From Reyranella humidisoli (GTDB lineage: Bacteria > Pseudomonadota > Alphaproteobacteria > Reyranellales > Reyranellaceae): DNA of 64,000 nt. The stretch lies in contig NZ_JAHOPB010000001.1 in assembly GCF_019039055.1 (NCBI RefSeq), positions 2,261,001-2,325,000 on the forward strand, written 5' to 3'. The notes beneath the pieces were generated by a model. That model searched no databases. It was given only the letters and a program-made list of their open reading frames with translations, and was not told the origin of the DNA. Numbering within the stretch: position 1 is the stretch's first letter; each line of letters opens with the position of its first letter. This document shows positions 8,679-17,797 of this stretch, piece by piece. The translations under genes and the position numbers were made by a program.

Positions 8679-9683
8679 TTAGTGCGTCTTGCCGCCCTTG
8701 CCGCTGGACGCCGGCAATTCCTTGCCGAAGCAGCGCTGATAGTATTCGGCGAGCGTGCTGCGCTCGACCTCGTCGCACTTGTTCAGGAAGGTGAGACGGA
8801 AGGCAAAGCCCACGTCGCCCCCGAAGATGCGCGCATTCTCGGCCCAGGTGATCACCGTACGCGGTGACATGACGGTCGAGATGTCGCCGGCGATGAAGCC
8901 TGCGCGGGTGAGATCAGCCAGAGCCACCATGGCGGCGATGGTCTTGCGGCCCTCGTCGCTGTTGTAGTGCGGCGTCTTGGCGGCGACGATGTTCACTTCC
9001 TGCTCGTGCGGCAGGTAGTTCAGTGTCGTCACGATCGACCAGCGGTCCATCTGGCCCTGGTTGATCTGCTGCGTGCCGTGATAGAGGCCCGTCGTGTCGC
9101 CGAGGCCGACCGTGTTGGCGGTCGAGAACAAGCGGAACGCCGGATGCGGATGGATGACCTTGTTCTGGTCGAGCAGGGTCAGCTTGCCGTCGACCTCGAG
9201 CACGCGCTGGATCACGAACATCACGTCGGCGCGGCCGGCGTCGTATTCGTCGAACACCAGGGCCGTCGGGTTCTGCAGCGCCCACGGCAGGATGCCTTCG
9301 CGGAATTCGGTGACCTGCTTGCCGTCGCGCAGCACGATCGCATCCTTGCCGATCAGGTCGATACGCGAGATGTGGCTGTCGAGGTTGACGCGCAGGCAGG
9401 GCCAGTTGAGGCGGGCCGCGACCTGCTCGATGTGGGTCGACTTGCCGGTGCCGTGATAGCCCTGGACCATGACGCGCCGGTTGTGGGCGAAGCCGGCGAG
9501 GATCGCCATCGTCGTGTCGCCATCGAACAGGTAGGCGTCGTCGACCTCGGGCACGTGCTCGGTCGGGGCACTGAAAGCCGGGACTTCCATGTCGCTGTCG
9601 ATGCCGAAAACCTGGCGCGCAGAAACCTTGATATCCGGCATGCCCGAAACATTCTGGCGGGCCGCGGTCGTCGTAGAGGCCAT
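8679..9683 (-). CDS. cobS: Cobaltochelatase subunit CobS (AAA+ ATPase)
   Basis: MoxR-type AAA+ ATPase of 334 residues that forms a ring with CobT and drives cobalt insertion by CobN. Walker [10 protein letters not shown] is at residues 75-83 and Walker B LVFDEYD at ~143; the middle shows the family text [33 protein letters not shown]. The ATG at 9683 ([10 protein letters not shown]) was preferred to an upstream in-frame ATG because family members start close to [16 protein letters not shown] hairpin lies 24 nt upstream of this start. Transcribed with cobT. Confidence 0.96.
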   Translation of the reverse strand: MASTTTAARQNVSGMPDIKVSARQVFGIDSDMEVPAFSAPTEHVPEVDDAYLFDGDTTMAILAGFAHNRRVMVQGYHGTGKSTHIEQVAARLNWPCLRVNLDSHISRIDLIGKDAIVLRDGKQVTEFREGILPWALQNPTALVFDEYDAGRADVMFVIQRVLEVDGKLTLLDQNKVIHPHPAFRLFSTANTVGLGDTTGLYHGTQQINQGQMDRWSIVTTLNYLPHEQEVNIVAAKTPHYNSDEGRKTIAAMVALADLTRAGFIAGDISTVMSPRTVITWAENARIFGGDVGFAFRLTFLNKCDEVERSTLAEYYQRCFGKELPASSGKGGKTH

Positions 9684-9706
9684 CACACGAATTCCTACAA
9701 AACAAT

Positions 9707-9723
9707 GCCCGCCAATTGCGGGC
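9707..9723 (-). terminator. Terminator-like hairpin between the J-domain gene and cobS
   Basis: GCCCGC / GCGGGC (6-bp stem, 5-nt loop) read on the minus strand is followed by ATTGTTTTG. It could end the J-domain transcript or act in the cobS leader, since it lies only 23 nt before the cobS ATG. The T-tract is short, so moderate support. Confidence 0.45.
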
Positions 9724-9794
9724 GGAACGATAGTCGCAGGCAGGATTGTATGCTGCAAGCGGCCAAATGCACGGACAGCCCCAAGCCGGGCTAA

Positions 9795-10376
9795 TCAGTC
9801 GGCCGGAAGGTTCTCGGAGGCCCGCAGAGTGGAATAGGCGGCGTTGATTTCCTTCAGCTTTTCCTCGGCTTCCCGCGCCCCGCCATTGGCGTCGGGATGG
9901 TGCAGTTTCACCAGCTCCTTGTAGCGGGATTTCACAACTTTCCGGGTCAGCGGCCAGGAAAGTTCGAGGACGTCCAGCGCATTGCGCTCGGCCGGGGTCA
10001 GCTGCTCGCTGCCGTCATACTTCGGCGGCGGCTTTTCGCCGAGGCCGGCATCGTCGGCGAGGCCCAGCGGGTCCTTGATATGGGCGTAGGGATTGCCGTT
10101 GCGGCGGGCACCCAGCGGCCAGACGGGACGGCGCCACGTCGTGTCGGCGCGGATGTGGGCCTCGATCTGGTCGGAGTCGAGGCCGGCGAAGTAATCCCAC
10201 TTCTTGTTGTAGTCGCGAACGTGCTCTAGGCAGAACCAGCGATATTCGTCGAGCTTGTCGCGGGCGCGGGGCGCACGATATTCACCCTGCAGGCGGCAGC
10301 CCGGGGCCTCGCAGACGCGCTGGTGCGGCTTCGCACCGTCCATTGCCGCCAGTGGGTTCGCTCGTCGTCGGGCCAT
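9795..10376 (-). CDS. J-domain (DnaJ-like) protein
   Basis: Hsp40-type cochaperone of 193 residues with the J-domain at the C-terminal end (about residues 130-190). The essential HPD tripeptide is at 160-162 in LVKLHHPDANGG, so it should be able to stimulate DnaK. The N-terminal half has Cys residues (VCEAPGC...WFCLEH), which might bind metal. No glycine-rich or zinc-finger DnaJ core, so it is not DnaJ itself. This class sits between bolA and cobS in many alphaproteobacteria. Client unknown. Confidence 0.88.
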   Translation of the reverse strand: MARRRANPLAAMDGAKPHQRVCEAPGCRLQGEYRAPRARDKLDEYRWFCLEHVRDYNKKWDYFAGLDSDQIEAHIRADTTWRRPVWPLGARRNGNPYAHIKDPLGLADDAGLGEKPPPKYDGSEQLTPAERNALDVLELSWPLTRKVVKSRYKELVKLHHPDANGGAREAEEKLKEINAAYSTLRASENLPAD

Positions 10377-10439
10377 CGGGCTAATATGTGTTCACGAATG
10401 TGACCCGGCAAGTGAGGCCGGCAGAAGAGGGTGGCAGTC

Positions 10440-10721
10440 ATGGGCAAGGTGGCGACGGCGATCGATGGCAAGCTCCGCGCGACCTTTGCGCCGGTGCGCC
10501 TTGCCATCGAAGACGAGTCCTCCAAGCATCACGGCCATGCGGGTTGGCGCGAAGGCGGCGAGACGCATTTCCGGGTCGAGATCGTCTCGGATGCCTTCGA
10601 AGGCAAGACCCGGGTCGCGCGCCAGCGCCTCGTCTATGCCGCCCTCAAGGAAGAACTCGACGCCGGCCTGCACGCGCTGGCGATGGAAACGCTGACACCA
10701 GCGGAAGACGGAAAGCGCTAG
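10440..10721 (+). CDS. BolA family protein
   Basis: Small BolA-fold protein of 93 residues. Family members pair with monothiol glutaredoxins to handle [2Fe-2S] clusters or act as stress regulators. The core SSKHHGHAGWREGGETHFRVEIVSDAFEGKTRVARQRLVY is diagnostic, including the invariant His after GH and the RHRLVY-like helix. I chose the ATG at 10440 because AGAAGAGG (10423-10430) lies 9 nt upstream; a GTG at 10431 would lie inside that spacing. Divergent from the J-domain gene. Its last 4 nt overlap the convergent DUF2889 gene. Confidence 0.92.
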   Translation: MGKVATAIDGKLRATFAPVRLAIEDESSKHHGHAGWREGGETHFRVEIVSDAFEGKTRVARQRLVYAALKEELDAGLHALAMETLTPAEDGKR

Positions 10722-11371
10722 CCTTCCATCTCCACGTCCTTGCCCTCGACGGCAGCCCGGACGGCTTCGGCGTCGGGGCCGGTGTAGAAGTGCGGGACCC
10801 ATCGCTTGGTGACTTCGCTGTCCGATGCCCAGGTGTGGCAGGTGTCGAGCATGTAAGGCTTGCGGCGCGGCTTCGGCGCGGCGTTCGGATCCTTGGGCGG
10901 CAAGGTTCCGGTATTTTCGCGATGCTCCCGGTTGAGGTCGCGGGCCTTCTTCGACGACACGGTCTGGAAGGCGGTGGTCGCCACCGGCCCCAGCAGTTCG
11001 ACGATGTGGGTGCAGCCATGCACGCCGCCCAGCCGCTCGCGCACCGCGCGGTGGAAGCCGCCGCCGATGCGCAGGCCGATCAGTTTGCGAAACGCCGGCG
11101 CGATGTCGCCGCACATGCTGTACGGCGATTTGTCGGTGACGGCCTCGGCATCGACGATCGTGAAGGCGTGGTCGATCGTCAGCCGGATCGACATGTCATG
11201 CACGAAATCGCCGGGCTTCAGCGGCCCGCGCCATTCATTGGCATGCTCGTAGGTCTTTTCGTCGGTGATGCGGCCTTCGATGTCCCACAGCCCGTCGTCG
11301 CGGAAGAAGCCCTGGCAGACGACGCGCCGAGTGTGAAGGTGCTGTCGCCCGATCGGTGGCGAAAGCGGCAT
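10718..11371 (-). CDS. DUF2889 domain-containing protein
   Basis: Protein of 217 residues in the DUF2889 family, function unknown. The start MPLSPPIGRQHLHTRRVVCQ and the following FRDDGLWDIEGRITDEKTY are characteristic; a second conserved block is GCTHIVELLGPVATTAFQT. No signal peptide or membrane helix is visible. A conserved Cys-Thr-His pattern (VHGCTHIVE) and YMLDTCHTW could form a metal or active site, but this is speculative. It ends 4 nt into the oppositely oriented bolA-like gene and starts 28 nt after the CNNM gene's stop region. Confidence 0.88.
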   Translation of the reverse strand: MPLSPPIGRQHLHTRRVVCQGFFRDDGLWDIEGRITDEKTYEHANEWRGPLKPGDFVHDMSIRLTIDHAFTIVDAEAVTDKSPYSMCGDIAPAFRKLIGLRIGGGFHRAVRERLGGVHGCTHIVELLGPVATTAFQTVSSKKARDLNREHRENTGTLPPKDPNAAPKPRRKPYMLDTCHTWASDSEVTKRWVPHFYTGPDAEAVRAAVEGKDVEMEG

Positions 11372-11399
11372 GGTGGTTCCCCGTAATGTCAGGTGGAGG

Positions 11400-12704
11400 T
11401 CAGTTGCCCGCCTGTATGGCGGCGGGCGGCACGATCCGCAACTCGGCGATGCGCGTGCCCTCGCGCTTCAAAATCTCGAAGCGGAAGCCGTAAAATGCAT
11501 AAACCTGGCCCACTTCCGGGATGCGGCGCGCCTCGTGCAGCACCAGTCCGGCGATGGTCGTGGCGACGCCCTCGGGCAGGCCCCAGCCGAATTCGCGGTT
11601 GAGGTCGCGGATCGGCACGTCGCCCTGGCAGACCATGCTGCCGTCGTCGCGCCGCGCGACGCCGCGGCGGATGGCATCGTGCTCGTCCTCGATGTCTCCG
11701 ACGATCTCCTCGATGATGTCCTCGAGCGTCACGATGCCGCGCAGCGCGCCGTACTCGTCGACCACGATCGCGAAATGCTCATGGCGGGCACGGAACGCCT
11801 CGAGCTGATCGAACAGGACCGTCGATTCGGGAATGAACCAGGGAGCGGTCATGATCGCATCGATCTTCACCGCGGCGGGATCGCCGGCGGCCTTCACGGC
11901 GCGGAACAGGTCCTTGGCGTGGACGACGCCCACCACGTTGTCGGCCTCCCCGCGATAGAGCGGGATGCGCGTGTAGGGCGCCGCCAGCATCTGCGTCACG
12001 ATGGAATCGGTCGGCTGGTCGGCATCGATCAGCACCACGTTGCCGCGATGGGTCATCACGTCGCCCACCGTACGGTCGCCGAGATCGAGCACCGAGCGCA
12101 GCATCGCCTTTTCGGCCGGCGCACTATCGCCGGTCTGGCCCTCGCCGTGCAGCTCGATGGCGCCGCGCAAGGCATCGCTCTGCTCCTCGGCGTCGGGCGT
12201 GCGGTCGGTGCGCACGTTCATCAGCTTGAGGAAGAAGCGCGAAATCCAGGCGACGCCGCGCGCCAGCGGCCCCAGGATGGTCAGCGTGACCATGATCGAG
12301 GGCGCCAGCGCGAGCGCCACGCGGTCGGCGCGCAGCAGGGCCCAGGTCTTGGGCATCACCTCGGCGAAGATCACGATCAGGACGCCGATCGCAAGCGTCG
12401 CGTAGACGACGCCTGCGGCCCCGAACAGCGCCGTCAGCACCGCGGTCGAGAGCGAGGCGGAGAAGATGTTGACGACGTTGTTGCCCAGCAGCACGGCGCT
12501 TACCGCCTCGTCCTTGCGGTCGAGCAGGGCGTTGACGATCACCGCCCGGGGATGTCCCTGCTGCGCCAGCCGGTGCATGCGTGGGCGCGACGCGCCAGTG
12601 ATCGCCGTTTCGGCGGCCGACAGGTAAGCAGCCAGCAGGAGGCAGACGAAGACGAGCGGAACCGCGATGGAAAGCGGGATGTCGAAATGCAGTTCGGCGT
12701 CCAT
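11400..12704 (-). CDS. CNNM/HlyC-CorC family membrane protein (DUF21, CBS pair, CorC_HlyC)
   Basis: Inner-membrane protein of 434 residues, family linked to magnesium or cobalt transport and resistance. Order: N-terminal DUF21 membrane domain with about four helices (~residues 8-180; AAYLSAAETAITGASRPRMHRLA, VLLGNNVVNIFSASL, VIFAEVMPKTWAL), then a CBS-domain pair (~205-335; VMTHRGNVVLIDADQP, DEYGALRGIVTLEDIIEEIVGDI), then a C-terminal CorC_HlyC domain (~350-430). All parts are present. It lies 8 nt downstream of aroB on the same strand, a frequent alphaproteobacterial arrangement. Confidence 0.92.
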   Translation of the reverse strand: MDAELHFDIPLSIAVPLVFVCLLLAAYLSAAETAITGASRPRMHRLAQQGHPRAVIVNALLDRKDEAVSAVLLGNNVVNIFSASLSTAVLTALFGAAGVVYATLAIGVLIVIFAEVMPKTWALLRADRVALALAPSIMVTLTILGPLARGVAWISRFFLKLMNVRTDRTPDAEEQSDALRGAIELHGEGQTGDSAPAEKAMLRSVLDLGDRTVGDVMTHRGNVVLIDADQPTDSIVTQMLAAPYTRIPLYRGEADNVVGVVHAKDLFRAVKAAGDPAAVKIDAIMTAPWFIPESTVLFDQLEAFRARHEHFAIVVDEYGALRGIVTLEDIIEEIVGDIEDEHDAIRRGVARRDDGSMVCQGDVPIRDLNREFGWGLPEGVATTIAGLVLHEARRIPEVGQVYAFYGFRFEILKREGTRIAELRIVPPAAIQAGN

Positions 12705-12711
12705 GCCGCTC

Positions 12712-13839
12712 CTAGGCCGCGATGGCGTCGTCGAGCAGGCCGCGCAGGCCCGCCTCGTCGACGTCGCGGGTAACGAAGGATTTGCCGATGCCGCGCGCCA
12801 GCACGAAGGTGAGCTTGCCGCCCTCGGCCTTCTTGTCGCCGCGCATGTGCTCGATCAGCTTCGCAGCGTCCCAGGTGCGGCTGTTGTCGCCGCCGATCGT
12901 GCGCAGGCGCACCGGCAGGCCGACGCTGCCGAGATGGCGACGCACGCGCTCGGCATCGGCCTGCGGGCAGAGTCCGAGCCGCGCCGACAGGTCGAAGGCC
13001 ATCGCCATGCCCGCACCGACAGCCTCGCCGTGCAGCAGCGCCCCGCCGAAGCCGGTCTCGGCCTCCAGCGCATGGCCGAACGTGTGGCCGAGATTGAGGA
13101 GCGCGCGCAGGTCGGTGGTCTCGCGCTCGTCGGCGGCCACGATGCGCGCCTTGGAGAGGCAACTCTGCTCGATCGCGTAGGTGCGCGCCGCCGCGTCGCC
13201 CGCCAGCACCTTGTCGCCGTTGGCCTCGCACCAGGTGAAGAACTCCGGATCGTCGATCAACCCGTACTTTGCGACCTCGGCATAGCCCGCCAGCAGTTCG
13301 CGGCGCGGCAGCGTGTCGAGCACCGTCGTATCGGCCAGCACGAAGCGCGGCTGGTAGAAGGCGCCGACCAGATTCTTGCCGTGACGCGTGTTGATGCCGG
13401 TCTTGCCGCCGACCGACGAATCGACCTGAGCCAGCAGAGTCGTCGGCACTTGTATGAAATCGACGCCGCGCAGCAGCACGGCCGCCGCGAAGCCGGTGAG
13501 GTCGCCGACCACGCCGCCGCCCAGCGCCACCAGCGTCGTCTTTCGGTCGGGACGACGATCGAGCAGTTCGTTTAACAGCCGGCCAAAGCTCGCGAAGTCC
13601 TTGCTGCTCTCGCCGGCCGGGACAGTCACCGTCTCGGTCTTCACGCCCGCCCTCTCGAACGAGGCGGCGAGGCGTGCGCCATAGATCGGCTCGACCGTAT
13701 CGTCGCTCACGATCGTGACGCGCGGGGCAGCCAGCAGCGGACGCGACAGCTCGCCCGCGCGGTCGATCAGGCCGGGACCGATGGCGATGTCATAGGCGCG
13801 GCCGGCCAGGTCGACGCGGATGGTACGGGGCGAACTCAT
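12712..13839 (-). CDS. aroB: 3-dehydroquinate synthase
   Basis: Second step of the shikimate pathway: converts DAHP to 3-dehydroquinate using NAD+ and a divalent metal. 375 residues from the ATG at 13839, which overlaps the aroK stop as ATGA. Conserved text includes ALGGGVVGDLTGFAAAVLLRGVDFIQVPTTLLAQVDSSVGGKTGIN, KNLVGAFYQPRFVL, ELLAGYAEVAKYGLI and the metal-site LLNLGHTFGHALE. The longer open frame upstream is an out-of-frame run through aroK. Operon with aroK. Confidence 0.97.
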   Translation of the reverse strand: MSSPRTIRVDLAGRAYDIAIGPGLIDRAGELSRPLLAAPRVTIVSDDTVEPIYGARLAASFERAGVKTETVTVPAGESSKDFASFGRLLNELLDRRPDRKTTLVALGGGVVGDLTGFAAAVLLRGVDFIQVPTTLLAQVDSSVGGKTGINTRHGKNLVGAFYQPRFVLADTTVLDTLPRRELLAGYAEVAKYGLIDDPEFFTWCEANGDKVLAGDAAARTYAIEQSCLSKARIVAADERETTDLRALLNLGHTFGHALEAETGFGGALLHGEAVGAGMAMAFDLSARLGLCPQADAERVRRHLGSVGLPVRLRTIGGDNSRTWDAAKLIEHMRGDKKAEGGKLTFVLARGIGKSFVTRDVDEAGLRGLLDDAIAA

Positions 13840-14399
13840 GACGTCTGTCCTGCTGTCTGGGCCTGCAGATGCGCGCGGATGGCGTCGATCACCTGCTCGG
13901 TCGTGCGCTCCGCCGGCTGGGCGGTGGAATCGACCACGATGTCTGCCTCTGCGTAGATCGGGTAGCGCTGCTGCATGAGCCGCGCGAGAATTTCCTTCGG
14001 ATCGCCCTGGCGTAGCAGCGGTCGGTGTGTGCGCTTCTTCACCCGGTCGAACAGAACCTCGAGTTCGGCGCGCAGCCACACGGTGAGCGCCCGGGCCTTC
14101 ATGAGGCTCCGGGTCTCCGGGTCCATGTAGGCGCCGCCGCCGGTCGACAGGACGCGCGGCGACTCCTCCAGCAGCCGGGAGATCACCCGCCGTTCGCCGG
14201 CGCGGAACTCCTGCTCACCAAAGCGTTCGAAGAATTCGGCGATGGTGCAGCCCGCCGCGCGCTCGATCTCGTCGTCTGCGTCGACGAACGGGAGGCCGAG
14301 TCTTGCCGCCAGCCGTTTGCCGATGGCGCTCTTGCCCGCGCCCATCAGACCCACGAGGGCTACGGTGCGCGGCAAGGACAGGGGAGAAGAGACGTCCAT
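13836..14399 (-). CDS. aroK: Shikimate kinase
   Basis: Phosphorylates shikimate at O3 with ATP. 187 residues, starting MDVSSPLSLPRTVALVG. Walker A GLMGAGKS is at residues 17-24; the shikimate-binding DADDEIE, the FRAGERRVI segment (contains the substrate Arg) and the STGGGAYM motif follow, with the lid RPLLRQGDP. Full length. First gene of the aroK-aroB pair, divergent from the small membrane protein and xerD. Confidence 0.97.
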   Translation of the reverse strand: MDVSSPLSLPRTVALVGLMGAGKSAIGKRLAARLGLPFVDADDEIERAAGCTIAEFFERFGEQEFRAGERRVISRLLEESPRVLSTGGGAYMDPETRSLMKARALTVWLRAELEVLFDRVKKRTHRPLLRQGDPKEILARLMQQRYPIYAEADIVVDSTAQPAERTTEQVIDAIRAHLQAQTAGQTS

Positions 14400-14522
14400 G
14401 TCGAGCTGCCCCAGTCATGTCGCCCATTATGCCCCCGGTTTCAAGCGATTGGCTGCGGCACTCCGGTCGGCGACGTATAGGCAATTGCCGCTCCGGGGGA
14501 GGGCAGGTAGGTTGCCCGTGCC

Positions 14523-14702
14523 GTGCCCCTGTTCCGTTCCAGAAACCGCTTCAACGTGCCCAACCTCCGCCTTGGGCCCATCATTGCCGCCGCCGTGGTG
14601 GCCCTGCTGGTCGCCGGCCTGGTGGCGCTCGCGGTGGTGGAGCCGCGCCCGCCGCTCAAGCACTTCGAAGTCCCGGTTCCAAATGAACGTCTTGCGCGGT
14701 AG
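14523..14702 (+). CDS. Small single-pass membrane protein, function unknown
   Basis: A 59-residue frame with a GTG start. It reads VPLFRSRNRFNVPNLRLG, one strong membrane helix (PIIAAAVVALLVAGLVALAV), then a short tail ending VPVPNERLAR. A purine-rich stretch (GGGGGAGGG) lies about 14-25 nt upstream. I recall similar short proteins ending in a P.ERL/F-like tail between aroK and xerD in other alphaproteobacteria, which raises confidence, but this is memory, not a search. The composition of a basic N-terminus plus one helix suggests N-in topology. Confidence 0.55.
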   Translation: MPLFRSRNRFNVPNLRLGPIIAAAVVALLVAGLVALAVVEPRPPLKHFEVPVPNERLAR

Positions 14703-14812
14703 CTGCGGCTTTCTGGCCGCCGTAGCGCGACAGGCTCTTGGGCATCCGGCGCAATCGGCGAGGCCTGCACCGGGGGGCCGTTCGCGGTGGAAATCGCGAT
14801 CGCTCACGGCCT

Positions 14813-15754
14813 GTGAAGCGTAAGCCCGCCTTCGGCCATGCGCGTGAGGTGCTGGCCTTTCTCGAGATGCTGCAGGCCGAACGCGGCGCCTCGAAGAACA
14901 CGCTGATCGCCTACGGCGCGGATCTGGCGGACCTCCAGTCGTTCCTCACGCGTCGCAAGCAGGGCCCGCTGACGGCCGACGCGACTGCGTTGCGCGCCTA
15001 CCTGAAGTCGCTCGACTATGTCGGCATGACGCCGCGCACGGTGGCGCGACGGCTCTCGGTGATGCGCCAGCTCTTCCGGTTCCTGCTGGCCGAGCGGCTC
15101 CGCGAGGACGATCCGGCAAGCACGCTCGACTCGCCGCGGCTCGGGAGACCGCTGCCCAAGGTCCTGTCGCGCGAGGAGGTCGATCGTCTGATCGATGCCG
15201 CGCGCAGCAAGGACGCGGTCGATGGCGGCCGCATGGCGACCCTGCTCGAAATTCTCTACGCGGCGGGTTTGCGCGTATCGGAGCTGGTGAGCCTGCCTCT
15301 GTCAGCCTGCGAACGCGATCCTTCGATGCTGCTGGTACGGGGTAAGGGCGACAAGGAGCGGCTGGTGCCGCTGTCGGACCCGGCGCGCCTGGCAATCATT
15401 GCCTGGCTGCACATGCGGCGCGGCCAGCTTGCCGAGGGCGAGACCTCGCGCTTCCTGTTTCCGTCGCGCGGCCGCACCGGCCATCTCACCCGCCAGCGGT
15501 TCGCGCAGCTTCTGAAGGAAGCGGCTGTGGGCGCGGGGATCGATCCGGCGCGCGTGTCACCTCATGTGCTACGCCATGCCTTCGCCAGCCATCTGCTGGC
15601 CGGCGGCGCCGACCTGCGCTCGGTCCAATTGATGCTGGGCCATGCAGATATCGCCACGACCCAGATCTATACCCACGTGCTCGACGACAAGCTGCGCTCG
15701 CTGGTGCAGGAGCACCATCCGCTGGCCCGGCGAAAGCGCCGGCCGGCCGGTTGA
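14813..15754 (+). CDS. xerD: Site-specific tyrosine recombinase XerD
   Basis: Chromosome-dimer resolvase that acts with XerC at dif near the terminus. 313 residues from the GTG at 14813 (MKRKPAFGHAREVLAFLEML). The N-terminal SAM-like core-binding domain covers ~1-100. Catalytic residues are visible: R154 (GLRVSEL), H251 and R254 (HVLRH), H277 (LGHADI) and nucleophile Y286 (IYTHV). Upstream in-frame codons are probably not used because the family starts near this point. Assignment to XerD rather than XerC rests on its place between aroK and accA. Confidence 0.92.
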   Translation: MKRKPAFGHAREVLAFLEMLQAERGASKNTLIAYGADLADLQSFLTRRKQGPLTADATALRAYLKSLDYVGMTPRTVARRLSVMRQLFRFLLAERLREDDPASTLDSPRLGRPLPKVLSREEVDRLIDAARSKDAVDGGRMATLLEILYAAGLRVSELVSLPLSACERDPSMLLVRGKGDKERLVPLSDPARLAIIAWLHMRRGQLAEGETSRFLFPSRGRTGHLTRQRFAQLLKEAAVGAGIDPARVSPHVLRHAFASHLLAGGADLRSVQLMLGHADIATTQIYTHVLDDKLRSLVQEHHPLARRKRRPAG

Positions 15755-15788
15755 CAGGATTCGGCGACCGGGCGACACCTGACCTTCA

Positions 15789-16742
15789 ATGACGACATAT
15801 CTCGACTTCGAGAAGCCGATTGCGGAGCTGGAAGGCAAGATCGCCGAGCTTCGCCATCTGCCCAATTCCGGCGACGTCGACATCGCCGAGGAAGTCATGC
15901 GCCTGCAGGACAAGGCGCATAAGCAGATCCGCGCGACCTATGCCAAGCTCACGCCGTGGCAGCGCGTCCAGGTGGCGCGCCACGCTGAGCGGCCGCACGC
16001 GCAGGCCTACATTGACCGACTGATCACCGACTACACGCCGCTGGCCGGCGACCGCGCCTTCGGCGAGGACGCCGCCATCGTGGGTGGCATGGGCCGGTTG
16101 CAGGGCCGCAGCATCGTGGTGCTGGGCCAGCAGAAAGGCGACGATACCGAGTCGCGCATCAAGCACAATTTCGGCATGGCGCGGCCCGAGGGCTATCGCA
16201 AGGCGCAGCGCCTGATGCGGCTCGCCGACCGGTTCAAGCTGCCGGTGCTGACGCTGGTGGACACGCCCGGTGCCTATCCCGGCATCGAGGCCGAGGCGCG
16301 CGGCCAGGCGGAAGCCATCGCCAGCTCGATCGAGACCTGCCTCGGGCTCGGCGTGCCGCTGGTCAGCGTGGTGATCGGCGAGGGCGGTTCGGGCGGCGCG
16401 CTTGCGATCGCTTCGTCGGACCGCGTCTACATGCTGGAGAACTCGGTCTATTCGGTGATCACGCCGGAAGGCTGCGCCTCGATCCTGTGGCGCAACAATG
16501 CCAACGCGCAGGACGCGGCCGAGGCGATGAAGGTGACGGCGGCCGACCTGAAGAAGCTCGACGTGATCGACGACGTGATCCCCGAGCCGATGGGCGGCGC
16601 CCATCGCGCGCCCGACGAGACGATCGACCTGGTGGGTCGTGTGGTCGGCGAAGCCATCGCCGAGCTCGCGAAGCTCGACGGCGACACGCTGCGCCAGCGG
16701 CGCCAGGACAAGTTCCTGGCGATGGGCAAGAAGGGCCTCTGA
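15789..16742 (+). CDS. accA: Acetyl-CoA carboxylase carboxyltransferase subunit alpha
   Basis: With AccD forms the carboxyltransferase that makes malonyl-CoA, the committed step of fatty-acid synthesis. 317 residues, full length. Family text: [71 protein letters not shown] and the oxyanion-forming [11 protein letters not shown]. The accD and accBC genes are not in this window. It begins 34 nt after xerD and probably shares its transcript. Confidence 0.97.
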   Translation: MTTYLDFEKPIAELEGKIAELRHLPNSGDVDIAEEVMRLQDKAHKQIRATYAKLTPWQRVQVARHAERPHAQAYIDRLITDYTPLAGDRAFGEDAAIVGGMGRLQGRSIVVLGQQKGDDTESRIKHNFGMARPEGYRKAQRLMRLADRFKLPVLTLVDTPGAYPGIEAEARGQAEAIASSIETCLGLGVPLVSVVIGEGGSGGALAIASSDRVYMLENSVYSVITPEGCASILWRNNANAQDAAEAMKVTAADLKKLDVIDDVIPEPMGGAHRAPDETIDLVGRVVGEAIAELAKLDGDTLRQRRQDKFLAMGKKGL

Positions 16743-16747
16743 CTTCC

Positions 16748-17797
16748 TTGTCGCTGCGACTGAGCGTTCTCGATCAATCACCGATCCGCAAAGGCGGCAC
16801 GCCGGCGGAAGCCGTGCGCGATACGCTGGAACTGGCGCAGCTCTGCGACCGGCTGGGCTACCACCGTTACTGGCTGGCCGAGCATCACAGCAGCGAGGCG
16901 CTGGCCGGCTCGACGCCCGAAGTGCTGATCACGCGCGTCGCCGGCCTGACCGAGCGCATGCGCATCGGGTCGGGCGGCGTGATGCTGCCGCACTACAGCG
17001 CCTTCAAGGTGGCCGAGAATTTCCGCATGCTGGAGACGTTGTTTCCCGGCCGAATCGATGTCGGCATCGGCCGCGCGCCGGGCAGCGACCAGCACACGAT
17101 GCGCATCCTGGCCGACGGCAAGCCGAACTGGAGCGACGCCGACAAGTATCCCTACCAGGTGCGCGATCTCGTGGCCTGGCTGCACGACGCGCTGCCGCTC
17201 AATCACGAAGGCACCGGCATCGTGGCCCAGCCGAGCGGCGAGACGGCGCCCGACGTGTGGCTGCTGGGATCGAGCGACGACAGCGCCGCACTGGCCGCGC
17301 ATTTCGGCCTGCCGTTCTGCTTCGCGCACTTCATCAATCCCGACGGCGGCGATGGCGTGACGCGCGCCTATCGCGCGCATTTCAAGCCGTCGTCGCTACA
17401 TGCGAAGCCGATGCCGCTGATGGCGATCTCGGTCCTGTGCGCGGAGACCGACGAGGAAGCCGATCTTCTTTCGCGCAGCCGTGAGGTCTGGGCGATGCGC
17501 CTGCGGACACTCGGCAATCCCGGCCCGGTGCCGTCGGTCGAGGAAGCGCTCGAGGCTGCGAAGCAACCCGGTGCCGAACGCTGGCTGCCGGCGCTGCGCC
17601 GCCGCTCGGTGGTCGGCTCGCCCAAGACCGTGCGCGCCGGTCTCGAACGCCACGCAGCGGCCTACGAAGTCGACGAGATCATGGCGGTGACGATCTGCTA
17701 CGACTTCGAAAAGCGGAAGCGGTCGTACGAGCTGTTGGCGGAAGAGTTCGGGCTTTCTTCAAGCTCCTCTCCCCCGATCGGGGGAGAGGCTGGGTGA
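16748..17797 (+). CDS. LLM-class (luciferase-like) flavin-dependent oxidoreductase
   Basis: Flavin-linked monooxygenase-like protein of 349 residues in the luciferase-like superfamily, YhbW/MsnO8-like. It begins at a TTG (16748), 5 nt after accA: MSLRLSVLDQSPIRKGGTPAEA. Typical text: DRLGYHRYWLAEHH, TPEVLITRVAGLTERMRIGSGGVMLPHYSAFKVAENFRMLE, FPGRIDVGIGRAPGSD. Substrate unknown. Its last ~10 codons (…SSSPPIGGEAG) are encoded by a dispersed palindromic repeat, so the C-terminus seems to have been extended or replaced by repeat sequence. Confidence 0.87.
   Translation: MSLRLSVLDQSPIRKGGTPAEAVRDTLELAQLCDRLGYHRYWLAEHHSSEALAGSTPEVLITRVAGLTERMRIGSGGVMLPHYSAFKVAENFRMLETLFPGRIDVGIGRAPGSDQHTMRILADGKPNWSDADKYPYQVRDLVAWLHDALPLNHEGTGIVAQPSGETAPDVWLLGSSDDSAALAAHFGLPFCFAHFINPDGGDGVTRAYRAHFKPSSLHAKPMPLMAISVLCAETDEEADLLSRSREVWAMRLRTLGNPGPVPSVEEALEAAKQPGAERWLPALRRRSVVGSPKTVRAGLERHAAAYEVDEIMAVTICYDFEKRKRSYELLAEEFGLSSSSSPPIGGEAG

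Noticed and set aside
6724..8778. Apparent N-terminal extension of the esterase gene through cobT
   Set aside because: This part is the out-of-frame reading of cobT; the lipoprotein signal begins at 6723.
9684..9794. Cobalamin riboswitch before cobS
   Set aside because: The 111-nt gap has one short hairpin and no B12-box; it is too small for the aptamer.
14427..14807. Minus-strand frame of ~126 codons antisense to the small membrane protein
   Set aside because: Low-complexity Arg/Gly/His composition, no motif; the plus-strand frame has a clear membrane helix.
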